From: Boesenbergia rotunda
Taxonomy: Eukaryota; Streptophyta; Magnoliopsida; Zingiberales; Zingiberaceae
Direction of reading: 5' to 3'
NCBI GenBank assembly: GCA_024364735.1
Contig: JAGFNQ010006426.1
Coordinates: forward strand, 1-64,000
DNA length: 64,000 bases
Shown one piece after another: positions 33,985-43,290 of this stretch (within the stretch, counting starts at the first letter, position 1; each line of letters starts with the position of its first letter). The position numbers and the translations under genes were made by a program. Below the pieces are notes generated by a model. It was given only the letters and a program-made list of their open reading frames with translations. It did no database searches and was not told where the DNA came from.

Positions 33985-34438
33985 AACAAATTTTTTTAAA
34001 GCTAAACTGTTGTTGTAGATAAACGGTGGCATACGACAACACAGTGATAAAACTGTTGTCGAATATAATAAAAGACAACGGTGAATATGGCATACGACAA
34101 CGGTGATAAACTGTTGTTATTGATATACGACAACGGTTATAAAAACTGTTGTCGAATATAATAAAAGACAACGGTGAATATGGCATACGACAACGGTGAT
34201 AAACTGTTGTTGAATGTGATATACGACAACAGTGATAAACGGTGATAAACTGTTGTCGAATGTGATATACGACAACAGTGGAAAACTGTTGTCAAACTGT
34301 TGTCGAATGTGATATACGACAACAGTGATTCACTGTTGTCGTAGACCCCCCCTTTAACAACATGGCCTTTAACAACAGTGGTATTTGGCCTACGACAACA
34401 GTGATTCACTGTTGTTAAATGCATTTTTTCTAGTAGTG
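33985..34438. repeat. Right terminal and subterminal repeats of the CACTA element
   Basis: A dense array of alternating ACGACAACGGTGATAAACTG and CTGTTGTCGAATGTGATATA units, each nearly palindromic, with the inverted terminus TTCTAGTAGTG at the end. More than ten half-sites lie within 450 bp. The minus-strand open frames at 33944-34487 are translations of the array. Confidence 0.92.
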
Positions 34439-34441
34439 TGT

Positions 34442-35005
34442 TAACCTTATGGGTTTTGTGAGACAAATATTTTAATTTTGAAAACATGTTTAATTTTGAA
34501 AAGTTAGATTAATTTTGAAAACAATTGATTTTAAATTTAATTTGAAAAGAAATATTTGAATCTAAGATTAACTGAACATTTGTGTTAGATTCGAATTTGA
34601 CAAAAAGTAATTTGAATTTGAAATTCAAAAATTGGCTTCCAGGTCTTGGCGAGGCACTAGGCCTTCTTTGGCCGTAGCCTTATGGGATCATCCACCCTTT
34701 CCTTGACAAAGCCTTTTAATGAAATTTCATTTTCAAAATTATTCTTTGAAAAATTTCTGGTCTAACTAGTTTGAATTTTGGATCGGTAGCTTTGGCTAGT
34801 TTCACCAGTCTAAAGAGACCAAGTAAACTTGATCTTATTAGAGTTGGTTTCCCTAACGTACTATCATCTCACCTCCACCCAATACTATGTTGTCAAGTTT
34901 CAGTTAAACTGTTTTGTCCTTAAACTAAGCAATCCTAATTTTAAGCAAAAAGAACATAAACATAAAATAAAAAGAAACCTACAATTAAAGCACAAAAAAA
35001 ATAAT
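34442..35005 (-). other. Copia-A internal region, no gene
   Basis: AT-rich. The part at about 34640-34870 (CCAGGTCTTGGCGAGGCACT, then AACGTACTATCATCTCACC) is the reverse complement of 63160-63420 in the plus-strand copia element at the right end, which shows these are related families in opposite orientation. Confidence 0.7.
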
Positions 35006-35803
35006 CTATGTTACATCATAATCGTAATAATATTCTGGATTATCAAAAATAATAATATTATGAATTAAATTTTCTAACAAATTAGCCTTAACTAATTTAT
35101 AAGATTCAATCATATTATTCATGGTAAATAAGGGGTTTTCAAATACTGTAAGCATACCTCTCCCGATCGTTTGTCTAGTATTCTTGTAGTGACCACGAGC
35201 TAATCGAACCATATTGGGTCGATCTCCCTTTTTGTCGTCAAATTCTGAGTCTGAGTTGGACTCGGGTACAGGTTGAATCTTCTTCTTTGGTGGTTCTCTT
35301 GGAGTTTTCCCTGTACTAGAAATTATACCTTCCTCGACCATTATAGTATCTGTTGGATTATCTAATTGTAATTCAAAAAAGGATTCGAAATTAGTTACCA
35401 TTTCTGGTTCGATTTCGATGTCGGGGATGGATTCTTCCTCGTCTTCTGATCCGGAGTCAAAGATCTCAATGCTGGAGCTCTCTTCGTGTAGATTGATTAG
35501 CTTTTCCCACATCTCTTTAGCACAGTTGAAGGATCCGACCCGCTTGAGTTCTTCTTTGGTCAGGCCGCATTGTAAGATTACTGTTGCCCTGGCATCAATC
35601 TCAATCTTTCTCAGAGTTGGTTCATCCAATTTGTCCCAAGTGATCGATGTTCCTTCTTCTGTGGGGAATGTGAACCCCGTTTGGATTATCAACCATAACT
35701 CCATATTAGCTTTCAAATGAGACTCCATTAGATCCTTCCAGACTCTGAAATTTTTGCCAGAGAATAGCGGTGGACGAATGATACTCCAATCTTGATTTGC
35801 CAT
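35006..35803 (-). CDS. Copia-A Gag, shortened
   Basis: A 265-residue open frame. The N-terminus (MANQDWSIIRPPLFSGKNFR, then VWKDLMESHLKANMELWLII) is the copia Gag N-terminal domain. GSFNCAKEMWEKLINLHEESS follows at about residue 90; then the protein switches abruptly to an acidic Ser/Glu-rich stretch (SGSEDEEESIPD) and a C-terminal part starting NMVRLARGHYKNTRQ. The normal central capsid helices and zinc knuckle are missing, suggesting an internal deletion that kept the frame. Gag forms the virus-like particle of the element; this version may be defective. It is the only protein-coding region of Copia-A. Confidence 0.8.
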   Translation of the reverse strand: MANQDWSIIRPPLFSGKNFRVWKDLMESHLKANMELWLIIQTGFTFPTEEGTSITWDKLDEPTLRKIEIDARATVILQCGLTKEELKRVGSFNCAKEMWEKLINLHEESSSIEIFDSGSEDEEESIPDIEIEPEMVTNFESFFELQLDNPTDTIMVEEGIISSTGKTPREPPKKKIQPVPESNSDSEFDDKKGDRPNMVRLARGHYKNTRQTIGRGMLTVFENPLFTMNNMIESYKLVKANLLENLIHNIIIFDNPEYYYDYDVT

Positions 35804-36172
35804 TTAAATTAATCCTTGCACATAGAAAAGAAATAACAGAATGTACCAAGACTTGGTCTTGGATTAGTAGTGCGGGAGAAGGAAAAAAATAGTCCAAAAT
35901 AAATGTTGCACAAATTTCGAGGCGAAATATTAATAAAATAATAAAAACAATTTATGATAAATTTTTGAAAATGATAATTTTGTCAATTCTGATTAATAAT
36001 GAAAAAGTAAGATTTTAATGTTTGGGAAAAATTTTGCTAAAATTAAAGTAGCACGAATTTCGAAAAAAATATTAAAATAATATTTAAAAAATTTATGACA
36101 AATTTTCAAAAATTATTTGTTTTATCAATTCAGACTTATGGTGAAAATATGTAAATTTAAAATTGAAAAAGG
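35804..36172 (-). other. Copia-A 5' leader
   Basis: AT-rich, between the LTR and gag. I do not find the expected initiator-tRNA primer-binding site next to the LTR (the minus strand reads CGCCTTTTTCAATTTTAAAT), so that site is mutated or deleted. Confidence 0.55.
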
Positions 36173-37543
36173 CGTTGACCGTGAAAAATCGATAGAGGGG
36201 GGGTGAATATCGGAAATCGTTCTTTTTTCGAAAACTAAGAGTAATGCACAGCGGAAATAAAAATACGAGACACAGCACAAACACACAGTGGTTTTTACTT
36301 GGTTCGGAGCCTGTGTCGACTCCTACTCCAAGGCCCACGGTCGTTGACCGTTTACTATGGGCAATTCTATATTCGCGCAAATAGATTACAATAATTTCAA
36401 TTACAGAGATAGTGCAACAGAATAATAAACAAATATTAAGCTCTTCGTTACCGACGTCCGGAGTGTATCGACGCTTTTTCGGGGCAGCGGGACGTCGTCG
36501 GCTCGAGGTGAGGCGTTTTTGGAGCAAGGCACGAGTGTAGAGGAGCTTTGAGGCGTTGAAAGAATTATATTCGGAAGCCTGGGGTCGAGGGCCCTTTATA
36601 TAGGGCGAGGGGGCGCCCGGGACGTCGGGGGCGCCCCCCACGTGGCTTTTGATCCGCACAAACCTCGGTCGCGTCTGATCCTCTGGATCCGCTTTGACCG
36701 GGGCGCCCGTATTGGCCGAGTCAAACCTCATCTCTTGGCTTCGAAGGCTTCTGGTTCGATGTACGCGCATGGGGGCGCCCGCAGCGCAGGGGGCGCCCGG
36801 GAGCAGCGGGGGCGCCCGGAGGCACGGGGGCGCCCGACCCAGTGTGTATTTGAACCATTCTTCTTGTTACTTGTTTTGTATGGCCCTTGGGGGCGCCCTA
36901 CTCAACAACTGCCTCTCTCCTTTGAGGCTTTTTGAGCTGCAGACACACGTTCCTTCGGTCCTGCATCCAGGGTTAGTCCAAAACACAATAACATAATAAA
37001 TTATTAGATTTATACAGCCTTAGCTGTCTTGGTTCTGACTTTGGTCTCCAAAATGGAGCCCTAGGTCGAACCGACGCCTACTGTTCCCTCGACGAGGAAC
37101 GCGTCCTCACCTACTCCTCTCGGGAGAATTTACCTGATGCCAACCGTTCCTTTGGTTGGACTTTTGCCTGACGGTCCTTTGTCAGGTCTTGTAAACTGGC
37201 AGTCCTTCGCCAGTTGCCTAGCAGTCCTTCGCTAGGGCTTCGGTCTCAGACTGTCCTTCGCCTGGAGCCTAGCAGTCCTTCGCTAGGGCTTGATACTGGC
37301 AGTCCTTCGCCAGTTGCCTAGCAGTCCTTCGCTAGGGCTTGGATACTGGCAGTCCTTCGCCAGTTGCCTAGCAGTCCTTCGCTAGGGCTTGGATATTGGC
37401 AGTCCTTCGCCAGGTGCCTAGCAGTCCTTCGCTAGGGCTTTTTCTGCACACTCAGTGAACAACGTTAGATCACAAATAAACTTAACTTTGAATCCTTTGC
37501 CAATATCAAAACCAGGTTCGATATGGTGCTTCCTACACCAACA
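36173..37543 (-). repeat. Copia-A 5' LTR
   Basis: Partner of 24236-25657, with the same minisatellite (37190-37445) and GGGCGCCC palindromes, though one about 40 bp palindromic block (GCGCCCGGGATGCTCCGGGCGC) is shorter here. It ends CACCAACA followed by the TSD TCTAG. Confidence 0.93.
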
Positions 37544-37620
37544 TCTAGGTCCCTCGGAAAATTATCTAAACATGCTTAATATTTTAAAGAAATATTAAGA
37601 AAATTTTCTGGGTCGTTACA
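37544..37620 (-). repeat. Del(-) 3' LTR, right part
   Basis: Continuation of the LTR interrupted at 24235: TCTAGGTCCCTCGGAAAATT through ...GGTCGTTACA. The undisturbed sequence of the same stretch is visible at 40253-40330. Confidence 0.9.
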
Positions 37621-37654
37621 ATTCCCCATACCTTGTGAAAGTTCGTCCTCGAAC

Positions 37655-38925
37655 TTAGAATAGCTCCGGGTACTTGCGCCTCATCTCGTCCTCGCATTCC
37701 CAGGTGGCTTCTTCGAACCGTTGACTTTGCCATAGAACCTAGACTAAGGGTACTTCCTTATTCCTTAGCTTCTTGACTTCCCGATCCAAGATCTGGATAG
37801 GTCTGCTTTCATAGCTTAGGTTCTCCTGCACTTGTACTGTCTGTGGCTCGATCACTCGGTCCATATTTGGGATACACTTTTTAAGCGTTGACACATGGAA
37901 CACATTATGGATGGCCGACATCTCTGGAGGCAGCTCCAGCTCATATGCCACCTTACCAACTCTTTTTAGGATCAAGTACGGCCCCACATAACGCGGACTT
38001 AGTTTTCCTTTCTTCCCAAATCTTGTCACCCCTTTCATAGGAGCTACTTTCAGGAACACCAAATCTCCAACATTAAATTCCAGTGGTCTACGCCGGACAT
38101 CGGCATAACTCTTCTGCCGGCTCTGAGCAGTTTCTATCCGTTGTCGAATATTCTGTATAGCTCGGGTAGTGCTGTCAATGACATCTGTCGTGAGCCCTAT
38201 TTCCTTCTTTTCACCACCCTCGTACCAACAGATCGGAGATCTACATCTCCTCCCGTACAACGCTTCATAAGGTGCCATTCCGATAGTAGCTTGGTAGCTA
38301 TTGTTGTAAGCAAATTCTGCCAAGCATAGATATCGACACCAGCTCCCTTTGAAATCCAAAGCACAAGCTCGCAACATGTCTTCTAGTACCTGATTCACCC
38401 TTTCATTTTGCCCATCAGTCTGAGGGTGAAAGGCGGTGCTAAATCGTAGTTTAGTGCCGAGAGACTTCTGAACACACTCCCAAAAATGCAAAGTAAAGCG
38501 ATCATCCCTATCTGAGATGATGGTCTTGGGAACTCCATGAAGCCTGATTATCTCCTTAACATATAATTGAGCCAGTTGTTCCATTGAATCAGTCATCTTG
38601 ATTGCCAGGAAGTGAGCAGACTTTGTCAGCCTATCCACGATTACCCAAATCGCATCATATCCATTTGTAGTCCTGGGAAGCCCTGAAATAAAGTCCATAG
38701 AGATGTCTTCCCATTTCCACTCCGGAATCGCGAGTGGCTGCAGAACTCCTCCGGGTCGCTGGTGTTCTGCTTTCACTTGCTGGCAAGTCATGCAAGTACT
38801 AACATGCTGAGCCACATCCCTCTTCATACCGGACCACCAAAACTTCTCTTTCAGATCCTGATACATCTTGGTGGATCCTGGATGCATCGAATAAGGGGTT
38901 CCGTGAGCTTCAGTTTACCTCCTTG
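37655..38925 (-). pseudogene. Del(-) integrase with chromodomain-like end
   Basis: Close relative of the integrase at 16523-18052. The zinc-finger region includes CMTCQQVKAEH; the catalytic residues are in SMDFISGLP, IISDRDDRF and QTDGQNERVNQ, and the GPYLILKRVG and chromodomain-like ATWECEDEMRRKYPELF ends are present. A stop follows VPLV at about 37741 where Del(+) has lysine. The N-terminal zinc finger is joined to gag sequence: the upstream frame reads GGKLKLTEPLIRC, where the other phase gives the histidine-containing start of the H2C2 finger. Protease, RT and RNase H have been deleted. Confidence 0.92.
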
Positions 38926-39768
38926 ATCTCCCTTCCAATTAGCGGGGTTGCTCTGGGACTTTTGTCCTCTTTCATTCATCGCCTTCCTTTGCTGATTGAT
39001 ATTGTTCAGATAGTGCTCAGTGAGTAGGGCACTACTAAACAGTTCCTCGGCGGTCTGGGGTCTGTTAACTCCGCCGGCCACATTCAGAGCTATTTCGGGC
39101 CGCAACATTCTCAGCATAAGTCAGACCCTTTCTTTCTCGGTGCGGACCAGCTCGGGGCATAGGCGAGCTAGTCGGTTGAATTTCTTCACGGCTTCGTTGA
39201 CCGAGAGGTCACCCTGTCGAAATTCCGTGAACTCATCGTAATGTCTATTGGTGACACGCATGTTGAAGAATTCCTCGAACAACTCCGACTCGAAGTCCGA
39301 CCATGTCATCTGGTCCACTTGTCGTTTGGCCTTGACCCTCTCCCACCACATTCTGGCATCTCCAGAAAGGCAGAAGGACGCACACTTGATCTTTTCATGC
39401 TCCGGCCAGTCTAACAGCTCCATGGTAGTTTCCACTGTCTTGAACCATGCTTGGGCGTCCCACGGTTCACCAACACCCGAGAAATTCTCTAGTTTTAGCC
39501 TCAACCACTGAATCAGATAAGCCTCCTGACGTGCTACAGTGGTCGGGCCTGTCGGAGGGTTCTGCGTAACTGTGGGCGTAACCGGTATGGCAGTCTGGTT
39601 CACTGGGGGAGTAGTGGAATTTTCTTGCTGGCTCATCAAGGTATTAATGGTTTGTTGCTGCTCCGTGACTTGACGTTGGAGCTGGGTTACCAATTGCACC
39701 AGGTCAGGCGATGGGGTTGCCTCGTTATGTCGGTTACTCTGTCTTCTAGCCATGTTTTTCTTCACCAA
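38860..39768 (-). pseudogene. Del(-) Gag (Ty3/gypsy type)
   Basis: From the ATG at 39766 (MVKKNMARRQSNRHNEATPS), a glutamine-rich coiled stretch (LVQLVTQLQRQVTEQQQTIN) is followed by the retrotransposon Gag capsid domain (WFKTVETTMELLDWPEHEKI, then LSGDARMWWERVKA and EFFNMRVTNRHYDEFTEFRQ). A TGA at 39118-39120 interrupts the same frame before MLRMLRPEIALNVAGG, fitting a CGA to TGA change. The frame then runs into integrase sequence without a zinc knuckle, marking the deletion point near 38925. Gag would assemble the particle that packages element RNA. Confidence 0.9.
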
Positions 39769-40012
39769 AGACAGGTATGGCCAATATCAGTTTCTTTTTT
39801 TCTACCCCTATATTATTCTAAATATTTAATTCATAAAAGAAGATAAAGTGTCATTCATCGTTACAAATCCTAAAGTACTTTTCATCATAACTATCGTTCA
39901 TACTTGCATATCTTAAAATCATAAAACATCTTACTACTATAAGATATGTAAAGAGGTACTTACTTGGAAGCGGTAGGGAGAGGGCTTGATGTGTGTGTAG
40001 TGAGATGGTTAC
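39769..40012 (-). other. Del(-) leader
   Basis: Between primer-binding site and gag. It is homologous to the reverse of 15414-15783 in Del(+), for example AGGGCTTGATGTGTGTGTAG against CTACACACACATCAAGCCCT. No gene. Confidence 0.75.
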
Positions 40013-40028
40013 GGCTCTGATACCAACC
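40013..40028 (-). other. Del(-) primer-binding site
   Basis: The minus strand reads GGTTGGTATCAGAGCC directly after the LTR end GTTACA, complementary to initiator methionine tRNA. Confidence 0.92.
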
Positions 40029-40330
40029 TGTAACGCCCGCTTTTTTTTTCATAATATTCGAAAATCCCCTAAAAATCCCCCCATAATTATGTTAATATTT
40101 TCCATTAAATTCCCTTTATATTTTTATAAATTTTTACCTAAAATTCATCAATAATCATGGTACTAGAAAGCCCATATAAGGCTCATTAGTGCCCATTTCC
40201 TCAATTTAATTGGAAAAGGCATGGATTTCTAGGCTAAAATTCGTGTCAATACTTCTAGGTCCCTCAGAAAATTATCTAGACATGCTTAATATTTTAAAGA
40301 TATATTAAGAAAATTTTTCGGGTCGTTACA
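40029..40330 (-). repeat. Del(-) 5' LTR, reduced to 302 bp
   Basis: Both true ends are present: TGTAACGCCCGCTTTTTTTT on the left and GGGTCGTTACA on the right. However, the sequence jumps from the extreme end to AATATTCGAAAATCCCCTAA, the internal point equivalent to about 24031. About 2.9 kb of LTR (all tandem repeats and the tRNA-like segment) is absent. Confidence 0.88.
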
Positions 40331-41142
40331 TCATGAAGGGTTTGAAAGCATTTTGAAATTCATAAAGCGCGACACATTCCCAACTCCCTCCTTAGAAAAC
40401 CAAATTCATTTTCGAGGAGTGGTTTAGTGAAAATGTCAGCTAGATTTGATTTGAACTCTACATGCGAGAGTACAATATCTCCCCTAGCCATATGATCCCT
40501 AATGAAGTGGTGACGCACCTCAATATGTTTGGTCCTAGAATGATGGACTGGATTCTTGGTTAAGTTAATTGTGCTAATGTTATCGCATAACACTTGCACA
40601 CCCTTGTAACTCAATCCATAGTCCTCTAGAGTATGTATCATCCACAACAATTGTGATACGCTCTCTCCCATGGCGATATATTCTGCCTCGGTCGTGGAGA
40701 GAGCAACACAATGTTGCTTCCGACTTGACCAACTTACTAAGGACGAACCTAAGAATTGGCAACCCCCACTTGTGCTATTCCGGTCCAACTTACATTCAGC
40801 GTAGTCGGAATCCGTATAGCCAATTAAATCAAATGATTCGGTACGGGGGTACCATAGACCGACTCCTATTGTGCCTTTGAGATATCTCAAGATTCGCTTA
40901 ACAGCGATTAAGTGAGATTCCTTGGCAGAAACTTGATACCTAGCGCACATACCCACAGCGAAAAGAATATCAGGTCGACTAGCTGTGAGGTATAGCAAAC
41001 TACCTATCATGCTTCGATATTGAGTTAAATCAACGGCAACCCTCCCTTGTGTCAGACGCGGGTAGGATGTGTCAGCTCCCATGGCTATATAAGACCCTCC
41101 ACACTCCTTCCGCAGGTACGCGCGCGATAGTATTCTTGCCAC
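40331..41142 (-). pseudogene. Copia RT end and RNase H remnant
   Basis: The 260-codon frame stops at 40360. It contains the RT C-terminal motif YRSMIGSLLYLTASRPDILF and a copia RNase H with acidic residues in GYTDSDYAEC, STTEAEYIAMG and VLCDNISTINL, ending in LADIFTKPL. About the first 20 residues (MARILSRAYLRKEC) are not RT sequence, so the RT body was lost by rearrangement near 41090. It is the host of the Del(-) insertion. Lineage appears SIRE-like (inference). Confidence 0.9.
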
Positions 41143-42575
41143 TGTTCTATTGCTTTACTCTCTTCTACCAGAGACTGACATGACCGTCGGAGGGCCTTGC
41201 CGGGGACTTTTCTCGGCGGGTTGCTAATGGTCATTTCCTTGTAGGTCAGAGCCAACATCATCAATTCTCGGGTCCGTTTCACTCTTGGGAGTCCACCTCA
41301 CTCTGCGACAGGATCAGTAGCAATGACCATTCTCAACTACAACCACCCTTGATCCTCTTGCACAAATTACAAATTGATCAATAAAAACTCAAAGAATAAA
41401 GAGAAGAAAGAAACCAAGTAGAAGTGAAATTGACTATTAGGAGAAATTGAAGTATCTGCACTGGAGGTTTGGCAAACATGTATTCAAACCCTGATAACAC
41501 ATTCAAAATGCATAGAGTGTCACTAACAAATTATATGCAATAAGCATAGATTGCATATGGCAAGTTTGGCACTGAAATTATATCCAAAGAATATGTTAAT
41601 GTTTAGAAAATGAAAAATTGGCAGTTGCCCAGGTTAGATAATTAAGTGAGCTGCAAAACAATCAACTGTTTGTTTGACAAAGATCTTTGCATTTAGTCAT
41701 CAATCATCAGATGAAAATTTGGCCTGATGATTGGAGATTTTGGCTTGGAGTTATCGTGTTACATCAGTCACTATGATTCCTCATTAGTCTAAGCCACCTG
41801 GATAGAGTAGGATTATGTGAAAACAACACGAAATGTTGCGAAAGAACCTTGTATGTAAGCAAACATTGATGGAGAAAAGAAATAGAGGGATTGTAGTTGA
41901 TACGTATGGAATCCTTTTAATGCAAAGTCCCTAATTTGATCCTTGTGATGGGAGGAGTGAGTCACTTTTGTAGATCGTATGGGTAAAATAATATTAGGTT
42001 GATAAATTTTAGATTGACGCATGATACTCCATGATAAATTGGAAATATTAATTGATGTGGAGGTATGTAAGGGTCCACATGGTGGACCATCGACTCGGTC
42101 AATAAAGTTCATGTGGGACATAGAGTCAATGTTGGAGACCCTTGACTTGGTCAATGTGAATCTCATCACCTGATACCACTACTATAGCATTTTAAAAATT
42201 GCAGCATTCTCAAGCTTGAATGGGTGGTGCCTGAGACCGAGTGTGTCTGGCACTCCCGAATGCCTGAGCAGAGCCTGAGTGGGCAATGCTAGTGTAGCAT
42301 TCAAGTACTGCAACATTCCAGAGCGCAAGTGGGTGGTGCTTGAGCTTGAGTGGGTGGCGTTGCCGAATGCTTCAGCCCAAGTGGGCAACGATCCCAAGAA
42401 CAGTAACATCCCTAAGTTCTCAAAGCTTGATAGTGCTTAGGGAATGGGTTCAGAGCAATTTGATGTTCAGGAAGGGGAGTCAGAGTCCGAGAGTACTCAA
42501 AAATCAAGTTCGGAATAGAAGGTGCTCGAGAATAAGTTGAAGAGCGCTCACGAATCAGTTTCAGCGTTCTTTAGT
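41143..42575. other. Unassigned intergenic sequence
   Basis: No convincing gene. The 65-codon minus frame at 41085-41282 (MKRTRELMMLALTYKEMTIS) has no motif I recognise. At 42170-42180 the minus strand contains GGTATCAGG, weakly like a primer-binding site, perhaps a vestige of the copia element to the left. At 42190-42450 there are degenerate repeats built on GAGTGGGTGGTGC and GAATGCCTGAG. Confidence 0.45.
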
Positions 42576-43290
42576 CACTACAAGAAAATTACTTTTCTGC
42601 AGCACGTTATTAACAGTGCACATTAAAAGCATGCTGTTAATAGTATTATTAACGGCATGCATATTGATGTGCGTTGTTAATACCATACATTTTTTAAAAG
42701 AAAAAGCATCAACGACATACATTAAAAGCAAGCTGTTAATGCTATTATTAACAACATATTAACGTATGTTGTGAATAAATAATAACAACGACAACATGCA
42801 AAAATTGGTACGCTGCTAATGCATCTATTTATTATATGTGATATGCTACAAATAAAATTACAAATAATCACTATTTTATTATTTTCCTTATTTTCTTTTT
42901 TTCCATATGTTTTTCTTTTTCATTATTTCTATTTTTTCCTTATTTTTTTCTTTTTCATTATTTCCTTATTTTATTTCTTTCCCAAATCCCTCACGCCTCC
43001 CTCCTCATCGCGATCGGACCTCCTTATTTCTCTTTCCATCATTTCTTTCCCAAAACCCTCGCGATCCCGCCTCAACTCATCGCCCTCCTCCGGTCGACAT
43101 TCCACCGTTTCTTTCCCAAAACCCTCGCGATCACGCCTCAACTCATCGCCCTCCTCATCGCTCGACTCTCCACCTCCTCGCTGCCTCCTCAACGCCATCT
43201 TCTCCACCTCCTCCTCACAGACGATGCCTCTATTTGCGCCATCTTCTCCGCCTAATAGCCGGCTGACTCCCGCCCCACGGTAGCTTATTC

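Larger units (their letters stand above)
27948..34438 (+). mobile_element. Complete CACTA transposon carrying host-derived sequences
   Basis: The 6491 bp element begins CACTACTAGAA and ends TTCTAGTAGTG. The imperfect terminal inverted repeats agree over about 27 bp (CACTACTAGAA, five variable bases, TGCATT(C/T)AACAACA). It is flanked by a perfect 3 bp TSD TGT (27945-27947 and 34439-34441), as expected for CACTA transposases. Both ends are lined with inverted subterminal repeats. A related copia copy at 11709-11750 shows the uninterrupted target. No transposase is seen; inside are an intact NDUFB7 frame, a Ulp1-type protease remnant and an RdRP-like exon. It is a non-autonomous, gene-carrying (Pack-CACTA type) element. 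Confidence 0.95.
24236..37543 (-). mobile_element. Copia-A: SIRE-like copia element carrying only gag, with a nested CACTA
   Basis: LTRs at 24236-25657 and 36173-37543 are about 1.4 kb long and nearly identical. Perfect 5 bp TSDs TCTAG lie at 24231-24235 and 37544-37548. The orientation is minus, shown by the polypurine tract next to the left LTR and by gag near the right LTR. Excluding the CACTA insertion, the internal region is about 4 kb and encodes only a shortened Gag, so the copy is non-autonomous. LTR similarity indicates a young insertion. Confidence 0.94.
23921..40330 (-). mobile_element. Del(-): second gypsy chromovirus-like element, with nested insertions
   Basis: Minus-strand relative of Del(+). 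The 3' LTR is split (23921-24235 and 37544-37620) by Copia-A; the internal part with integrase and gag is 37621-40028; the 5' LTR is 40029-40330. Protease, RT and RNase H are deleted: gag runs almost directly into the integrase zinc finger. The left edge of the 3' LTR is missing where Del(+) LTR sequence abuts it. The element sits in a copia RT/RNase H remnant on the right. Confidence 0.88.

Noticed and set aside
42165..42182. A primer-binding site on the minus strand with a second LTR to its right
   Set aside because: Only TGGTATCAGG matches, there is no CA-ended LTR next to it, and no second LTR copy; left as a weak hint.
42819..43283. A 154-codon frame with a hydrophobic Phe/Leu-rich start, like a membrane protein
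   Set aside because: It is translated from a C/T-rich tract with internal duplications in a transposon head; composition explains the hydrophobicity and a second frame (42907-43266) is just as open.
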